From: Rapidithrix thailandica | GTDB lineage: Bacteria > Bacteroidota > Bacteroidia > Cytophagales > Flammeovirgaceae | Length of the DNA stretch: 64,000 nucleotides | Direction of reading: 5' to 3' | NCBI RefSeq assembly: GCF_039710355.1 | Contig: NZ_JBDKWZ010000003.1 | Coordinates: forward strand, 434,001-498,000 | Shown: positions 45,980-55,250 of the stretch, one piece after another | Numbering within the stretch: the first letter of the stretch is position 1 | How the letters are laid out: every line of letters begins with the position of its first letter | Notes under the pieces: model-generated | What the model saw: only the letters and a program-made list of their open reading frames with translations | Databases searched by the model: none | What the model was told of the DNA's origin: nothing | Translations under genes and position numbers: made by a program

Positions 45980-46489
45980 CAGTTCAGTTTTATTTCTCGT
46001 ATATTAACATTCATGAAATCTGACTGTACGAGTTAGGTAAGGGGTTGGGTTAACAATCCTCCCAACTCCTTATAATTTAACTAGACTATCATATAAGTTC
46101 AATTATTGGCATGGCCAATACTTTATTACGGATATAGTTAATAACCTAAGCTAAAGGCAATATATATGTGCTCAACAAGTGCATATTCCGTAATTACATT
46201 ATGTCTTATATCTTCTGTTTAATTGAGAATTATTCTCAACCAATCATCTTCCAAGAAACAATCCGAGTTACCTATTGACTTATCTGAATAAGTTCAATAT
46301 AACTTATCTATAGGTTAGTTGTAACTATCTGATTTGCAATAATTTATTGTTATTGCACCCGGGTGAGTATTGCCCAAAATTTACTTGGATTTCTTTGAGG
46401 ATATGTTTGTAAACTAAATTTCAACATCAGTCACATTTGGTATATACCAGATTGACTCTTAGCTATCTTAACCGAATAATTTAAACCCT
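45980..46489. other. Intergenic region upstream of the PrnB homologue
   Basis: About 510 bases. It starts with the hairpin 46039-46071. TTGACTTAT (46275-46283) is followed by ATAAGTTCAA (46288-46297), an imperfect dyad, and related ATAAGTTCAA-like and CTTATCTATAGG sequences lie nearby, possibly an operator for the PrnB-like gene. No open frame was recognised. Confidence 0.4.
46039..46071 (+). terminator. Hairpin after the SpoIIAA-like gene
   Basis: AAGGGGTTGGG (46039-46049) pairs with CCCAACTCCTT (46061-46071) with one G-T pair. Only ATAATTTAA follows, so the T-tract is weak. It is a likely terminator or mRNA end. Confidence 0.5.
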
Positions 46490-47593
46490 ATGGAAGTTGT
46501 TAAGTCAATTATCTCTCCAGTCGATAGACAAGCCACAGACCTGAAGGTTTGCAGTATGGATCCTCTATCTTTTGATAAGTATTTAAAAAAAGTAGGCCAA
46601 CTAAATCAAGCCAAAGATGTAAATGGATTAGCAGAACTCTTGTACCAAGTACTCCCTACACCTGCTGCTTTGGAGCACTATTCCTTTGAAGAAGCAGCCG
46701 CAGCCATGCGTGATTTGGGAATTTTGCTTGGGTCTATCAAACGCCATGGCGTGGAACCGGTTTGGTTGGTACCTGAAATTGAGTTTGTATTGGAAATTTT
46801 GGGACACAAAAACAATCTTCCCCCGCGCGATACACTTATCCACTATACACTTTGGAATCCCGATGGTAAAAGGATGAGGAGCTATACACAAGAGCCGGAT
46901 GAATTGCATTTGATTCATAGCGTGAAAAAATCCACCGGGCCTTTGATGGATGCAATCTATAATATGAGAAACTTGCATCAAATTTCTCTTAAAAACCCCA
47001 AGTTCAGTGATTATGCCAAACAGGCACACGAAGGTTTTAAAAGTATGATTGATGGGGTCGTTCATGCAAAGCGCTTTGTTTCTCCAGCGTTTTTTGCCAA
47101 TGAATTACGCTACTATTATGACCCAATTCATTTATTAGGTAAAGATTGGATCGGTCCGGGTGCCGTAGAAATGCCGGTTTTTGTATTTGATCATCTCTTA
47201 TGGGGTAGTGATTGCGATGACCCCGCATATGAAGAATTCCGGCAAACGTATTTACCCTATATTTTACCTGAGTTTAGAAAGATTTTCAAAGAATATGAAA
47301 ATAAGTGGAGTTTACTTTTGAAGCTTTTGACATATGTGGAAAACAAAAAACTCAATGATACGGAATTGGCTAATATCAAAGAAGTCTTGAAAATCTGTAC
47401 ATTGTTGAAAAGCTTCCGGATGCCGCATAAAAAATTGGCGGAAGATTCTTATAAAGAGGAAAATAATCCCGGACGAAGCAAGGGAAGTGGAGGTTACTCT
47501 ACGGATATCTTAGTACATATTATCAAATTATGTAATGCCAAATCAAACCGTTTGAAGGAAGCTTTGGAAAAGTATCAATCAGTGGAGTTATAA
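46490..47593 (+). CDS. PrnB-like heme protein (DUF1864 / heme-dependent dioxygenase superfamily)
   Basis: 367 residues, cytoplasmic. The whole length resembles PrnB, the heme enzyme that converts 7-chlorotryptophan to monodechloroaminopyrrolnitrin and is related to tryptophan and indoleamine dioxygenases. Matching blocks, recalled from Pseudomonas PrnB, are FEEAAAAMRDLG at about 66-77, LPPRDTLIH...WNP at 110-124, SYTQEPDELHL, GPGAVEMP at 222-229 and HLLWGS at 235-240. FRMPHKKLAE contains His313, which corresponds to the axial heme ligand, and Tyr321 and GSGGY (332-336) are also kept. No prnA (halogenase), prnC or prnD lies in the window, so the substrate is probably not chlorotryptophan; an indole or tryptophan-related compound is a guess. 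A terminator follows at 47667-47717. Confidence 0.82.
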   Translation: MEVVKSIISPVDRQATDLKVCSMDPLSFDKYLKKVGQLNQAKDVNGLAELLYQVLPTPAALEHYSFEEAAAAMRDLGILLGSIKRHGVEPVWLVPEIEFVLEILGHKNNLPPRDTLIHYTLWNPDGKRMRSYTQEPDELHLIHSVKKSTGPLMDAIYNMRNLHQISLKNPKFSDYAKQAHEGFKSMIDGVVHAKRFVSPAFFANELRYYYDPIHLLGKDWIGPGAVEMPVFVFDHLLWGSDCDDPAYEEFRQTYLPYILPEFRKIFKEYENKWSLLLKLLTYVENKKLNDTELANIKEVLKICTLLKSFRMPHKKLAEDSYKEENNPGRSKGSGGYSTDILVHIIKLCNAKSNRLKEALEKYQSVEL

Positions 47594-47666
47594 TATTCCC
47601 GTATGATTAAGTAAAAGCTAATGGTATCACTGAAGTTGGATACTTGAAATGCCAGCGGCCAAATAA

Positions 47667-47717
47667 AACCAATCCCAATGGATGAAATAACGTTCAATTG
47701 GGATTGGTTCTTTTTTT
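47667..47717 (+). terminator. Intrinsic terminator after the PrnB-like gene
   Basis: Perfect 13-bp stem AACCAATCCCAAT (47667-47679) with ATTGGGATTGGTT (47697-47709), 17-base loop, then C and seven T. Confidence 0.88.
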
Positions 47718-47777
47718 AATATTTAGCCTCAATGAATTATAAAAAGAAGAATTTACGATTTTAAAAAAAGTAGACGG

Positions 47778-47813
47778 CAAAAAAAGCGTCAGCAAACAGA
47801 GTTGCTGACGCTT
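47778..47813 (-). terminator. Intrinsic terminator after the M16 protease gene (minus strand)
   Basis: Perfect 12-bp stem AAGCGTCAGCAA (47784-47795) with TTGCTGACGCTT (47802-47813), loop of 6. On the minus strand a T-run follows (complement of the A-run up to 47785). It lies 28 bases after the stop codon of the protease gene. Confidence 0.88.
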
Positions 47814-47840
47814 AAATTCCTAGAATCAATTAATAGTTTG

Positions 47841-50648
47841 TTATTGTTCTTGCTCTGGCTTTAACACTGCTTGCACATAATTTTTAAAATTGAAATACCT
47901 TTTTGCAGCTTTTTTTACACTTTTAGCAGTGACTTTCTTCAAGTTTTTTTCATAATCCAGTACACTTTCAGGATTAAACGCATTGCGATAAGCGCTTTGT
48001 AATACGCCCATCCAATAGCCATTTTTCTTCAAGTTTTCTTTCCACTGGCGTATCCATGCTTTTTTTACTTTTTCAAGATCTTCAGCACTTGGCCCTTCTT
48101 TTTGGAGTTTTTTCATTTCTATAAATGTGGCAGCAACTAGTTCATCCACATTTTCCGGTGCGCAACCAAAGGATACTGAAAAGGAATAATTTTCATAAGG
48201 TCGCTTACTCAGTCCCCCACCAGCTCCGGCTCCGTAGACTCCACTTTTTTCCTCTCGTAAACTTTCTGTTAAGCGGATGGTTAAGATCTCTCCCAAAGCT
48301 TGCATATCCCGTGCAGCTTCCCGGCTATACGGTGCCTTTCCGGTAAACATAAGTCTAACCGTACTTTTTTCTTCTTTTCCTTTTTTATATTCCTGGGAAA
48401 TAACTCCTTTGGGAGGGCGTATACCTTCGTCTTTCCATGTTTCCTGGCGCTTCAGATTAGGTAGACTTCCCAAATAAGTTTCTACTAAAGGGATTAATGT
48501 TGACTCATCCAAATTCCCCACAAAAAAGAAGGTGAAATCACTGGCATCCGCAAAGCGTTCCTGATAAAAAGTAATGGCTTTGTCCAGGTTGATTTTGTCC
48601 AAGTCTTCTACTGTGGGATAGCCTCCACCTCTTGGATGATTTTGGGACATTAACTTTGCCAACTGATCATTGTAATAGGCTTGAGGGTCGACCAATGCAT
48701 TTTTTAAATAAGCCTTGTATTTATTAATAAACGACTGAGCTGACTCTTGATCTTTGCGAGGAGCAGTGAAATATAAATGAACTAATTGCAAAGCCGTTTC
48801 CAGGTCTTTAGGGGAAGCATTACCCGAAATTCCCTCTTCTAAAGTATTGATGTAAGGTGCTACTCCCACTACTTTTCCTGCCAAGAGTTTTCGGAGATCG
48901 ATTGGAGAAAAATCTTTGACTCCCCCTTCACGCACCAGCGTATTTGCATACACAGCCGATTGGTAGTTATCATCTTCACTTAACGATGTTCCTCCTTGGC
49001 TAAAAGCCGAAAAACTGATCTGATCATTTTTAAAATCAGTAGCTTTCAGTACTACTTTTATGCCGTTTGAAAGGGTAATTTCTTTGACATCAATACGTTC
49101 ATATACCTTTTCACTCAGCACTTTTCCCGCTTTAGGCGTTGCTTCCATTAAAGCAGTAGCCGTAAGCTTGTCTTCATAAGGTGTGATGTTTTCTTTTTCC
49201 ACCTCCTCAATCAGTTTTAATAATTGAGTTTCATCTGGCAAGTGGGCTTTTTCTTTTTCCGGAGCAGTAACAATAAGCACCCGGTTTTGCTCTGTCATCC
49301 ACTTTTTGGGCAAGGCATTTATTTCCTCTAATTGAATAGTGGGTAATAAATTCTTTACGGTTTCGTATTGATACGCAATACCGGGAATCGGGCTCTCTTT
49401 CAAAAAGTGATTCATGTATTGAGACAAATAGCTACCGGAGAAAGCCTTGTCCCTTTCTTTGAAAGAGCGTTCATAACTTACCAACAATTGCTTTTTAGTA
49501 CGTTCCAACTCACTGTTGGTAAAGCCATGTTGTTTTACCCGCTCGTTTTCACGAACCAACGCCTTTAAACCTTTTTCCAGTTCTCCTTCTTTAATAGTTG
49601 CGAAACCTTGGTAGGCATTTTTATCTGCAAGCATATTTCCATAATAGCTTCCCCCTCCTAAAAATGGTGGCTTGGCCGATTTGCTCAATTCGGTAAACCT
49701 GGCACTGATCATGGAATTGTACAGGGAGTGCACCAAATTTCTACGGAAATCAGCTACTGTCTTTGTTTTATTTTGTTCATGTTTATAAATGAGTTGTACC
49801 TGGGTGATGCTAGCTTCTTTGTCAGTAGCTATACTGACCAGCGTACCTTCGTTATCCGGAATATCGTAATAAGTACGTTTTTTCGGGTTTTCCGGTCCGG
49901 CAATTCTTCCGAAGTGTTGCTTGATTTTTTCTTCGATTTTGGCGAGGTCCCAATCTCCTACGGCAATGACAGCCATCAGATCCGGACGGTACCAATCTCG
50001 GTAAAAAGTTTTTACCTCCTCGTATGGGAAATTCCGGATAACCTCCATTTTGCCAATCGGCAATCTTTGGGCATAGCGTGAACCTTTCAGCAAGACCGGG
50101 AAATACTGATCTCGCATACGTTGTTGGGCTCCTCTGCGCAAACGCCATTCTTCTTCTACCACACCTCTTTCTTTATCAATTTCTTCATGTTCAAAAGAGA
50201 CGTTATGTGCCCAGTCTTCCAAAATCTGGAAGCCGTTTTCAATATACTCCTCTTTATCAGTGGGGATGGGTAACATGAAAACCGTCTCATCAAAGCTGGT
50301 ATAAGCATTCAAATCAGCTCCGAATTTAATCCCGATCGATTCCAGATAGTCTACTAATTCATTTTTTTCAAAGTTTTTAGTTCCATTAAAGCACATATGC
50401 TCAATGAAATGGGCCAAACCAAGTTGTTTTTCATTTTCCAGAATTGAACCGGCTTTTAATACCAATCGCAGCTCCAGTTTATTTTCTGGTTTTTTGTTTT
50501 CACGGATGTAATATGTCAATCCGTTGTCCAGTTGTCCGATTTTCACCTTCTCATCTACAGGTAACTTTTCCTGGAGTGAAGGTTGGGCATAGCCCCAGTT
50601 GACTAATCCGATAATTAATAATGTTACTAAACGGGTTGTGTTAAACAT
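47841..50648 (-). CDS. M16-family (insulinase/PqqL-like) zinc metallopeptidase, exported
   Basis: 935 residues with a signal peptide ending near WGYA-Q (residue 21). The inverted zinc motif is H80-F-I-E83-H84 in LGLAHFIEHMCFNG, with the downstream Glu in RGVVEEEWR. Four M16 domains follow: the N-terminal active pair and a C-terminal inactive pair with the RY-type sequence near GKAPYSREAARD. Length and layout fit the long periplasmic M16 proteases of the PqqL type, which degrade imported peptides or siderophore-carrier fragments; the substrate is not known here. ATG at 50648. It is a single gene with a terminator at 47778-47813. Confidence 0.92.
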   Translation of the reverse strand: MFNTTRLVTLLIIGLVNWGYAQPSLQEKLPVDEKVKIGQLDNGLTYYIRENKKPENKLELRLVLKAGSILENEKQLGLAHFIEHMCFNGTKNFEKNELVDYLESIGIKFGADLNAYTSFDETVFMLPIPTDKEEYIENGFQILEDWAHNVSFEHEEIDKERGVVEEEWRLRRGAQQRMRDQYFPVLLKGSRYAQRLPIGKMEVIRNFPYEEVKTFYRDWYRPDLMAVIAVGDWDLAKIEEKIKQHFGRIAGPENPKKRTYYDIPDNEGTLVSIATDKEASITQVQLIYKHEQNKTKTVADFRRNLVHSLYNSMISARFTELSKSAKPPFLGGGSYYGNMLADKNAYQGFATIKEGELEKGLKALVRENERVKQHGFTNSELERTKKQLLVSYERSFKERDKAFSGSYLSQYMNHFLKESPIPGIAYQYETVKNLLPTIQLEEINALPKKWMTEQNRVLIVTAPEKEKAHLPDETQLLKLIEEVEKENITPYEDKLTATALMEATPKAGKVLSEKVYERIDVKEITLSNGIKVVLKATDFKNDQISFSAFSQGGTSLSEDDNYQSAVYANTLVREGGVKDFSPIDLRKLLAGKVVGVAPYINTLEEGISGNASPKDLETALQLVHLYFTAPRKDQESAQSFINKYKAYLKNALVDPQAYYNDQLAKLMSQNHPRGGGYPTVEDLDKINLDKAITFYQERFADASDFTFFFVGNLDESTLIPLVETYLGSLPNLKRQETWKDEGIRPPKGVISQEYKKGKEEKSTVRLMFTGKAPYSREAARDMQALGEILTIRLTESLREEKSGVYGAGAGGGLSKRPYENYSFSVSFGCAPENVDELVAATFIEMKKLQKEGPSAEDLEKVKKAWIRQWKENLKKNGYWMGVLQSAYRNAFNPESVLDYEKNLKKVTAKSVKKAAKRYFNFKNYVQAVLKPEQEQ

Positions 50649-50953
50649 TTTTAGTTGATTTTGTTAAGTTTATCCGTAATGGCTTATGAAAGCATAAGCC
50701 TCAGGTAATTAATTTGTAATTATAGATGATTGTAGGTCATTCATCAAAATTTATCGGACAAGAGGGAAACAATCTGGATAAGCGGGATCAAAAAATAGAG
50801 AGGAAAATCTTTCATAATTTATGCTTGTACAAGAGGGGAAAATCGCTGTTTTTAGAAAGTAGGGTTATGTTCGTGCAGTTGGTGAAGAGGTTTTCAAAAT
50901 TGAATTTCTAGAATAGACAGGAGATGAACACCATTGGCCAGGTAAAGGGATAA
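50649..50953. other. Intergenic region between two minus-strand genes
   Basis: About 305 bases. The only open frame (50726-50911, plus) is short and basic without recognisable features, so it is rejected as a gene. No hairpin was seen. Confidence 0.5.
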
Positions 50954-51754
50954 CTACTCTAATTTTTTTATAACTTCATACAATACTTGATCACGACTAT
51001 ACCGGCTTTTGTTGGTATGGTGAGGGAAATTGTTCAAACCCTCTTTGGCCAAGGCCAATGCCTGTACACGGTTTCCAGCCAAATAATGGATAATGGTTCC
51101 GGTAAATACATTGAAATAATAATGCTCAATGGCAAGAGATTGCTCGATGAGTGAGAGAGCTGAAGATAATTCCTGTGGATGTGTGACCGTAAAGTCTTTA
51201 AGGTTTAAATCCTGCATTTGAGTGTAATCCAAACTCGGTGCATTCAGTTTTTGATAAGCTTGGTTAGCCAAGTTAAATAAGGAATATACTTTTTCATCTT
51301 GGGTTTTCAGTTGATTCCACCATACTCCATTAGGGACGCTATAGGGAGCGTAAAGGGCTTTTTTTCCTTCTTCTATGATTTCATCTGGTTTCCGGTAAGA
51401 GCCAATGAGGTGGACCAACTCTCCTTTAGGGTTAAAGAACAAAAAAGTAGGGTACAGATAAATATGAAACCGCTCTCCCATATCTATGCCGATACTACTG
51501 GTTTCATCCAGAACAATGTTGATAAAGTTTTGATTGTAAAATTTTCCTACTTCAGGTTGGATGAAAACTTCCTTTTTCATCAATTGGCAATACCCACAGT
51601 AGACTCCATATTCTACAAACAAGTATTTATTTTCGGTTTGTGCTTTTTGTAAAGCAGTGAAGAAGTCACTCTTTTCAAATTTCACACTTTGCGCATAACT
51701 AAGGGATACGGTTGTATATACTACGATAAATAAGAGGAGATGCAGGGATTTCAT
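50954..51754 (-). CDS. Exported thioredoxin-fold protein (Thioredoxin_7-like) with CGYC motif
   Basis: 266 residues from ATG 51754, which gives a clean signal peptide (SLHLLLFIVVYTTVSLSYAQ); the frame extends to 51796 but adds a polar leader. The thioredoxin-like domain covers about 25-130, with the redox pair in YGVYCGYCQLM followed by the helix start MKKEVF and the cis-Pro region YPTFLFF. This class (DUF255/Thioredoxin_7) often maintains redox state or assists folding in the periplasm. The C-terminal half is helical (LDYTQMQDLNL, ALSLIEQSLAIEHYY) and of unknown role, perhaps TPR-like. It is a single gene. Confidence 0.82.
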   Translation of the reverse strand: MKSLHLLLFIVVYTTVSLSYAQSVKFEKSDFFTALQKAQTENKYLFVEYGVYCGYCQLMKKEVFIQPEVGKFYNQNFINIVLDETSSIGIDMGERFHIYLYPTFLFFNPKGELVHLIGSYRKPDEIIEEGKKALYAPYSVPNGVWWNQLKTQDEKVYSLFNLANQAYQKLNAPSLDYTQMQDLNLKDFTVTHPQELSSALSLIEQSLAIEHYYFNVFTGTIIHYLAGNRVQALALAKEGLNNFPHHTNKSRYSRDQVLYEVIKKLE

Positions 51755-51876
51755 AGTTAGTCTTGTGGGTAAACTAAGGGAAATGATAGTATTCACAGGT
51801 ATAACCTTTCATATATTAGAGATGAAAGGTTATAACTTATGAAGTCAAGGATGAATAATTTTCCAGTCCTTTGAAG

Positions 51877-52347
51877 TTAATTGTTTTTTTGAATTTTTTC
51901 AAGATGGACTAACAGAAGAGGTAAGCTTCTTCCGGTGCTCTCCGATACTTTTTCACTGTGTAAGAGAGCACCCATTTTCTGATAAAAAGGAAGAGCAAAA
52001 GGATCACTTTGAATGAACATTTGTGTAAAGCCCCGTTGGCGGGTTTGTTGTAGGGCATGCTTGAACAAGCGCTTGCCTAATCCTTGTCCGATAAATGGAG
52101 GATCTATAAAAAACAGGGTCAATTCTACCTCCTGTTCAGAAAGAGGAGAAAACATATAAAACCCGGCTATTTGCAAAGTATGCTCTATTACAAACACCTG
52201 ATTCAGCCGTATTTCTGCTGTTTTTACTTGTAATTCAGGGGCACAACGTTGTAAAAAGGCATCGTCATACCCCCAATGTGCTTTAGACCTGCTAGCCAGT
52301 TGGGTAAGTAATTCGGCTTCTTTGAGTGTAGCACTTCGAATAGACAT
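51877..52347 (-). CDS. GNAT-family N-acetyltransferase
   Basis: 156 residues from ATG 52347; the TTG at 52389 would add 14 residues of low likelihood. The acetyl-CoA-binding motif is FIDPPFIGQGLGKRLF (GxGxG/A type), preceded by the beta-4 strand VELTLFF and followed by FYQKMGALLHSE. The substrate is unknown; similar enzymes acetylate amines or protein N-termini. It is upstream on the minus strand of the thioredoxin-like gene but separated by over 120 bases, so co-transcription is uncertain. Confidence 0.85.
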   Translation of the reverse strand: MSIRSATLKEAELLTQLASRSKAHWGYDDAFLQRCAPELQVKTAEIRLNQVFVIEHTLQIAGFYMFSPLSEQEVELTLFFIDPPFIGQGLGKRLFKHALQQTRQRGFTQMFIQSDPFALPFYQKMGALLHSEKVSESTGRSLPLLLVHLEKIQKNN

Positions 52348-52408
52348 GCGACTTGAAAATTTTTTAATTGAGATGACTGAGATAATCAAAAAATCTTCTC
52401 AAAAGCTC

Positions 52409-52768
52409 CTATCCATTTAACATCCGGACCATATGCAAGGTCTCTGAAGCTATTTTTAAGTTGTGTTCAGTAGCCATTTTTTTATGATTAATCAAATCAA
52501 TAATGGTTCCGACCATACAAAGCCCTGCAGTGAAAAAATGAAGAATTCCCATACCGATTTGTCCGATCATAAAGCGTTGGACTCCTGCAAAACCGAATAA
52601 ACCTACGATGCTACCAATGAGTAAATTGTCACTTCTGACTCTTTTGCCACTATAAATGGAAATAAAAGTCTGTAATTCTGATTCTGTAAGTTCTTCTGTA
52701 AGATTTTGCAGATAAATTAATTCCTCACCTTCAATGCCCGGTAGCATTCTAATAAGATTATGGTTCAT
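52409..52768 (-). CDS. TM2-domain membrane protein
   Basis: 119 residues. After a 45-residue cytoplasmic N-terminus there are two membrane helices (NLLIGSIVGLFGFAGVQRF and GMGILHFFTAGLCMVGTIIDL) joined by the short loop MIGQI that typifies the TM2 domain (G-x-x-GxxRFM...G). Its start overlaps the end of the DUF2752 gene by 11 bases, showing co-translation. The function of the TM2 family in bacteria is not established. Confidence 0.85.
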   Translation of the reverse strand: MNHNLIRMLPGIEGEELIYLQNLTEELTESELQTFISIYSGKRVRSDNLLIGSIVGLFGFAGVQRFMIGQIGMGILHFFTAGLCMVGTIIDLINHKKMATEHNLKIASETLHMVRMLNG

Positions 52769-53060
52769 AGGGTTTGTATTTAAAGTTGTTTTTTAAAAGT
52801 GTTATAATCCTTTGGATGATTATAATTACGGCAAAAATTCCTAAAGGGTGGTGTTCAAAAGATGTTTTAAGGTCGAAATGTAAAAGATAATGGAGTGAAC
52901 GACCTAATCCGCAACCCGGGCAAAAGTCGAATCCCAAATGGTAAAAGGGACAAATGGAAAAATGACTTTCTCCTATAGGCAGTATAAATAATACGATTAA
53001 ACCACCACTCCAAAACAATAACTCAAGGTGATGATATACAAAATTCTTTATAAATCCCAT
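52758..53060 (-). CDS. DUF2752 membrane protein
   Basis: 100 residues with two membrane helices (LLFWSGGLIVLFILPIG and LGIFAVIIIIQRIITLL). Between them is the Cys motif FDFCPGCGLGRS, the mark of DUF2752, whose paired Cys residues may bind metal or form a disulfide. The reading frame ends inside the TM2 gene (11-base overlap), so the two form a small operon. DUF2752 and TM2 genes are often neighbours in Bacteroidota. Function unknown. Confidence 0.85.
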   Translation of the reverse strand: MGFIKNFVYHHLELLFWSGGLIVLFILPIGESHFSICPFYHLGFDFCPGCGLGRSLHYLLHFDLKTSFEHHPLGIFAVIIIIQRIITLLKNNFKYKPYEP

Positions 53061-53543
53061 CGCTCAAAAGGGGCATTTTTCAAAAGAAAACACAACATAC
53101 TAGGTATTTTCATTATTTCCAATTTTTCTTGAAATTCGGGACTATCGGAATGTAAATAAAACCAACGGGACAAAGGATATTGGATGGAGTGGGTTTCGGT
53201 TTGAATTGAACCGGCTTGTTATCTCCTTTATTAGTTATACACCATTCTTCAATTTTTGTTTTCTTCCTTTCATCATTTACTTAGGAGTTCGGTGAGCTAC
53301 ATCTTGGAATATTTCAATGGAAGAAATCGAGTCTTATTTGCTTTGATTTATCTTTAACTACTACTTCCGAAGCAGAATTTTTTATCTAATTTTCAATAAA
53401 TCATAGATTTATTTACAAATCTGCATCATGCTTTCTCCGTAGAATAAGAGTATTTGAAAAAATACGGGGATTTTTTGAGGAATTAAATCTTTTATCTTTA
53501 CTCACTGTTACCCTAATACAATTTGAGCCTAATCCCTTCAACC
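53061..53543. other. Divergent intergenic region before the HtrA gene
   Basis: About 480 bases between divergent genes. TATCTTTA at 53493-53500 is a good -7-like element with TTTG at 53474-53477 upstream, though the 15-base spacer is short. No other feature was recognised. Confidence 0.4.
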
Positions 53544-55064
53544 ATGAGTAATACAAAGTTCTTTGCAAGTATCCTCCTTTCAGCCTTGTTTGGTGGTCTA
53601 ATAGCGGTTTATATTTTTCAGGCCTCTACCACAGATATACTCCCTTCTGAAAATATTGAAAATAAGCAAGATGTAGTTCTTTCCAAGTACCTTTCGGCTT
53701 GGGAGAATGAAACGTCCGACTATACCGTCCCGGAAGGGCTTAACTTCGTGACGGCGGCCGAGAAAGTAACTCCGGCCGTAGTGCATATTAAAACCTATTA
53801 CGATGGGTTGGCAAACGATTACGGGAAACATTCGGTAGAGGATTTGTTCAGAAAGTTTTTTGGGGATGAAGGTGGTGGATATTACGGAGACCGTGGCTTA
53901 CGAATGTCTTCCGGATCGGGAGTCATCATTACCGATGACGGTTATATCGCTACGAATAACCATGTGATTGACAATGCCCAGCATATAGAAGTCGTGCTAA
54001 ATGATAAAAGAAGTTTCAAGGCTAAAGTAGTTGGAACTGATCCTTCTACTGATTTAGCGTTGATCAAAATCAAAGAAAAACAGCTGCCTTTTATTCCTTT
54101 TGGGGATTCAGACAATGTTAAAATCGGACAGTGGGTGCTGGCGGTTGGCAATCCATTTGACTTGACTTCTACCGTTACGGCAGGAATTATCAGTGGAAAA
54201 GCCCGGAATATTAATATCCTTCGAAGCCGGGATAACCTTTCCATTGAATCTTTTATACAAACGGATGCAGCAGTGAATCCGGGGAATAGTGGGGGAGCCT
54301 TGGTGGATTTGAATGGAAACCTGATCGGGATTAATACGGCCATTGCTACCACCACAGGAACGTATAGTGGATATTCATTTGCTGTTCCGGTGTCCCTGGT
54401 TAAAAAAGTAATGAATGATTTGTCTGAATTTGGAGAAGTGCAAAGAGCATTGATGGGAGTTAGTATTCAAAATATTACGGCTCAGTTGGCCGATTACCGG
54501 GACCTGGAAACCATTGAAGGAGTGTATGTACTGGGAGTGACGCCTCATAGCGGGGCGGAAGAAGCAGGCCTACGGGAAGGTGATGTGATCATTACGATTA
54601 ACGGAGTGGCAGTTAATATGACTTCAGAATTACAGGAATTAGTAGCCCGTAACAGTCCGGGTGACAAGATTAAGGTCGTGTATCGAAGAAATGGTAAAAC
54701 AAATACGGTTACTGTCATATTAAAGAATAAACAAAACAATACGAAGATTGTCCAAACCCCGGTGATTCCGGAAGGAAAAGTAGAAACTCCAGAAGAAACA
54801 GTAATGGGGGCCGTTTTGGAAGAATTGTCCGAAGCGGATAAAGAAACTTTAAACGTGGAAGAAGGTATCCGGGTGAAATCTTTGGATGAGGGAATGCTTA
54901 AATCTACCCGTATGGAAGAAGGGTTTATCATTACACATATTGACAAGGTCCGGGTTTCTTCTTTAAAGGATTTTAAAGAGAAACTTCAAAATCTTGAATC
55001 GGGAGTCATTATTGAAGGAGTTTATCCGGATGGTCAAAAAGCATTTTATGGCTTGGGGTATTAA
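53544..55064 (+). CDS. HtrA/DegP-type periplasmic serine protease
   Basis: 506 residues from ATG 53544 (the TTG at 53523 adds 7 residues without support). An N-terminal membrane anchor or signal (FFASILLSALFGGLIAVYIF) is followed by the trypsin-like domain with the triad His140 (ATNNHVI), Asp170 (STDLALI) and Ser249 (NPGNSGGAL). The first PDZ domain covers about 300-390 (GVYVLGVTPHSGAEEAGLREGD), and a shorter second PDZ covers about 430-506. It degrades or refolds misfolded envelope proteins. It is a single gene followed by a terminator at 55119-55147. Confidence 0.95.
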   Translation: MSNTKFFASILLSALFGGLIAVYIFQASTTDILPSENIENKQDVVLSKYLSAWENETSDYTVPEGLNFVTAAEKVTPAVVHIKTYYDGLANDYGKHSVEDLFRKFFGDEGGGYYGDRGLRMSSGSGVIITDDGYIATNNHVIDNAQHIEVVLNDKRSFKAKVVGTDPSTDLALIKIKEKQLPFIPFGDSDNVKIGQWVLAVGNPFDLTSTVTAGIISGKARNINILRSRDNLSIESFIQTDAAVNPGNSGGALVDLNGNLIGINTAIATTTGTYSGYSFAVPVSLVKKVMNDLSEFGEVQRALMGVSIQNITAQLADYRDLETIEGVYVLGVTPHSGAEEAGLREGDVIITINGVAVNMTSELQELVARNSPGDKIKVVYRRNGKTNTVTVILKNKQNNTKIVQTPVIPEGKVETPEETVMGAVLEELSEADKETLNVEEGIRVKSLDEGMLKSTRMEEGFIITHIDKVRVSSLKDFKEKLQNLESGVIIEGVYPDGQKAFYGLGY

Positions 55065-55118
55065 AAAAAAGAAAGTTTGAAATGAATAAAACGTTTGTTT
55101 TCTATAAGATCTTAGATG

Positions 55119-55147
55119 AAAGGCTGCCTTTTTGAGCAGCTTTTTTT
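55119..55147 (+). terminator. Intrinsic terminator after the HtrA gene
   Basis: GGCTGC (55122-55127) pairs with GCAGC (55136-55140) plus flanking A-T pairs, followed by seven T. It lies about 55 bases after the stop codon. Confidence 0.75.
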
Positions 55148-55250
55148 GTACAGAAAAATCGATTACATGGATTAATTAATACATATACACATCGAATATC
55201 TTTCTACAGTAATTATTTTTGTAAAAACTAAACGACTAAAATTCAGTACA

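Noticed and set aside
50726..50911. 61-codon plus-strand open frame
   Set aside because: Short, basic, no motif and between two minus-strand genes; likely random.
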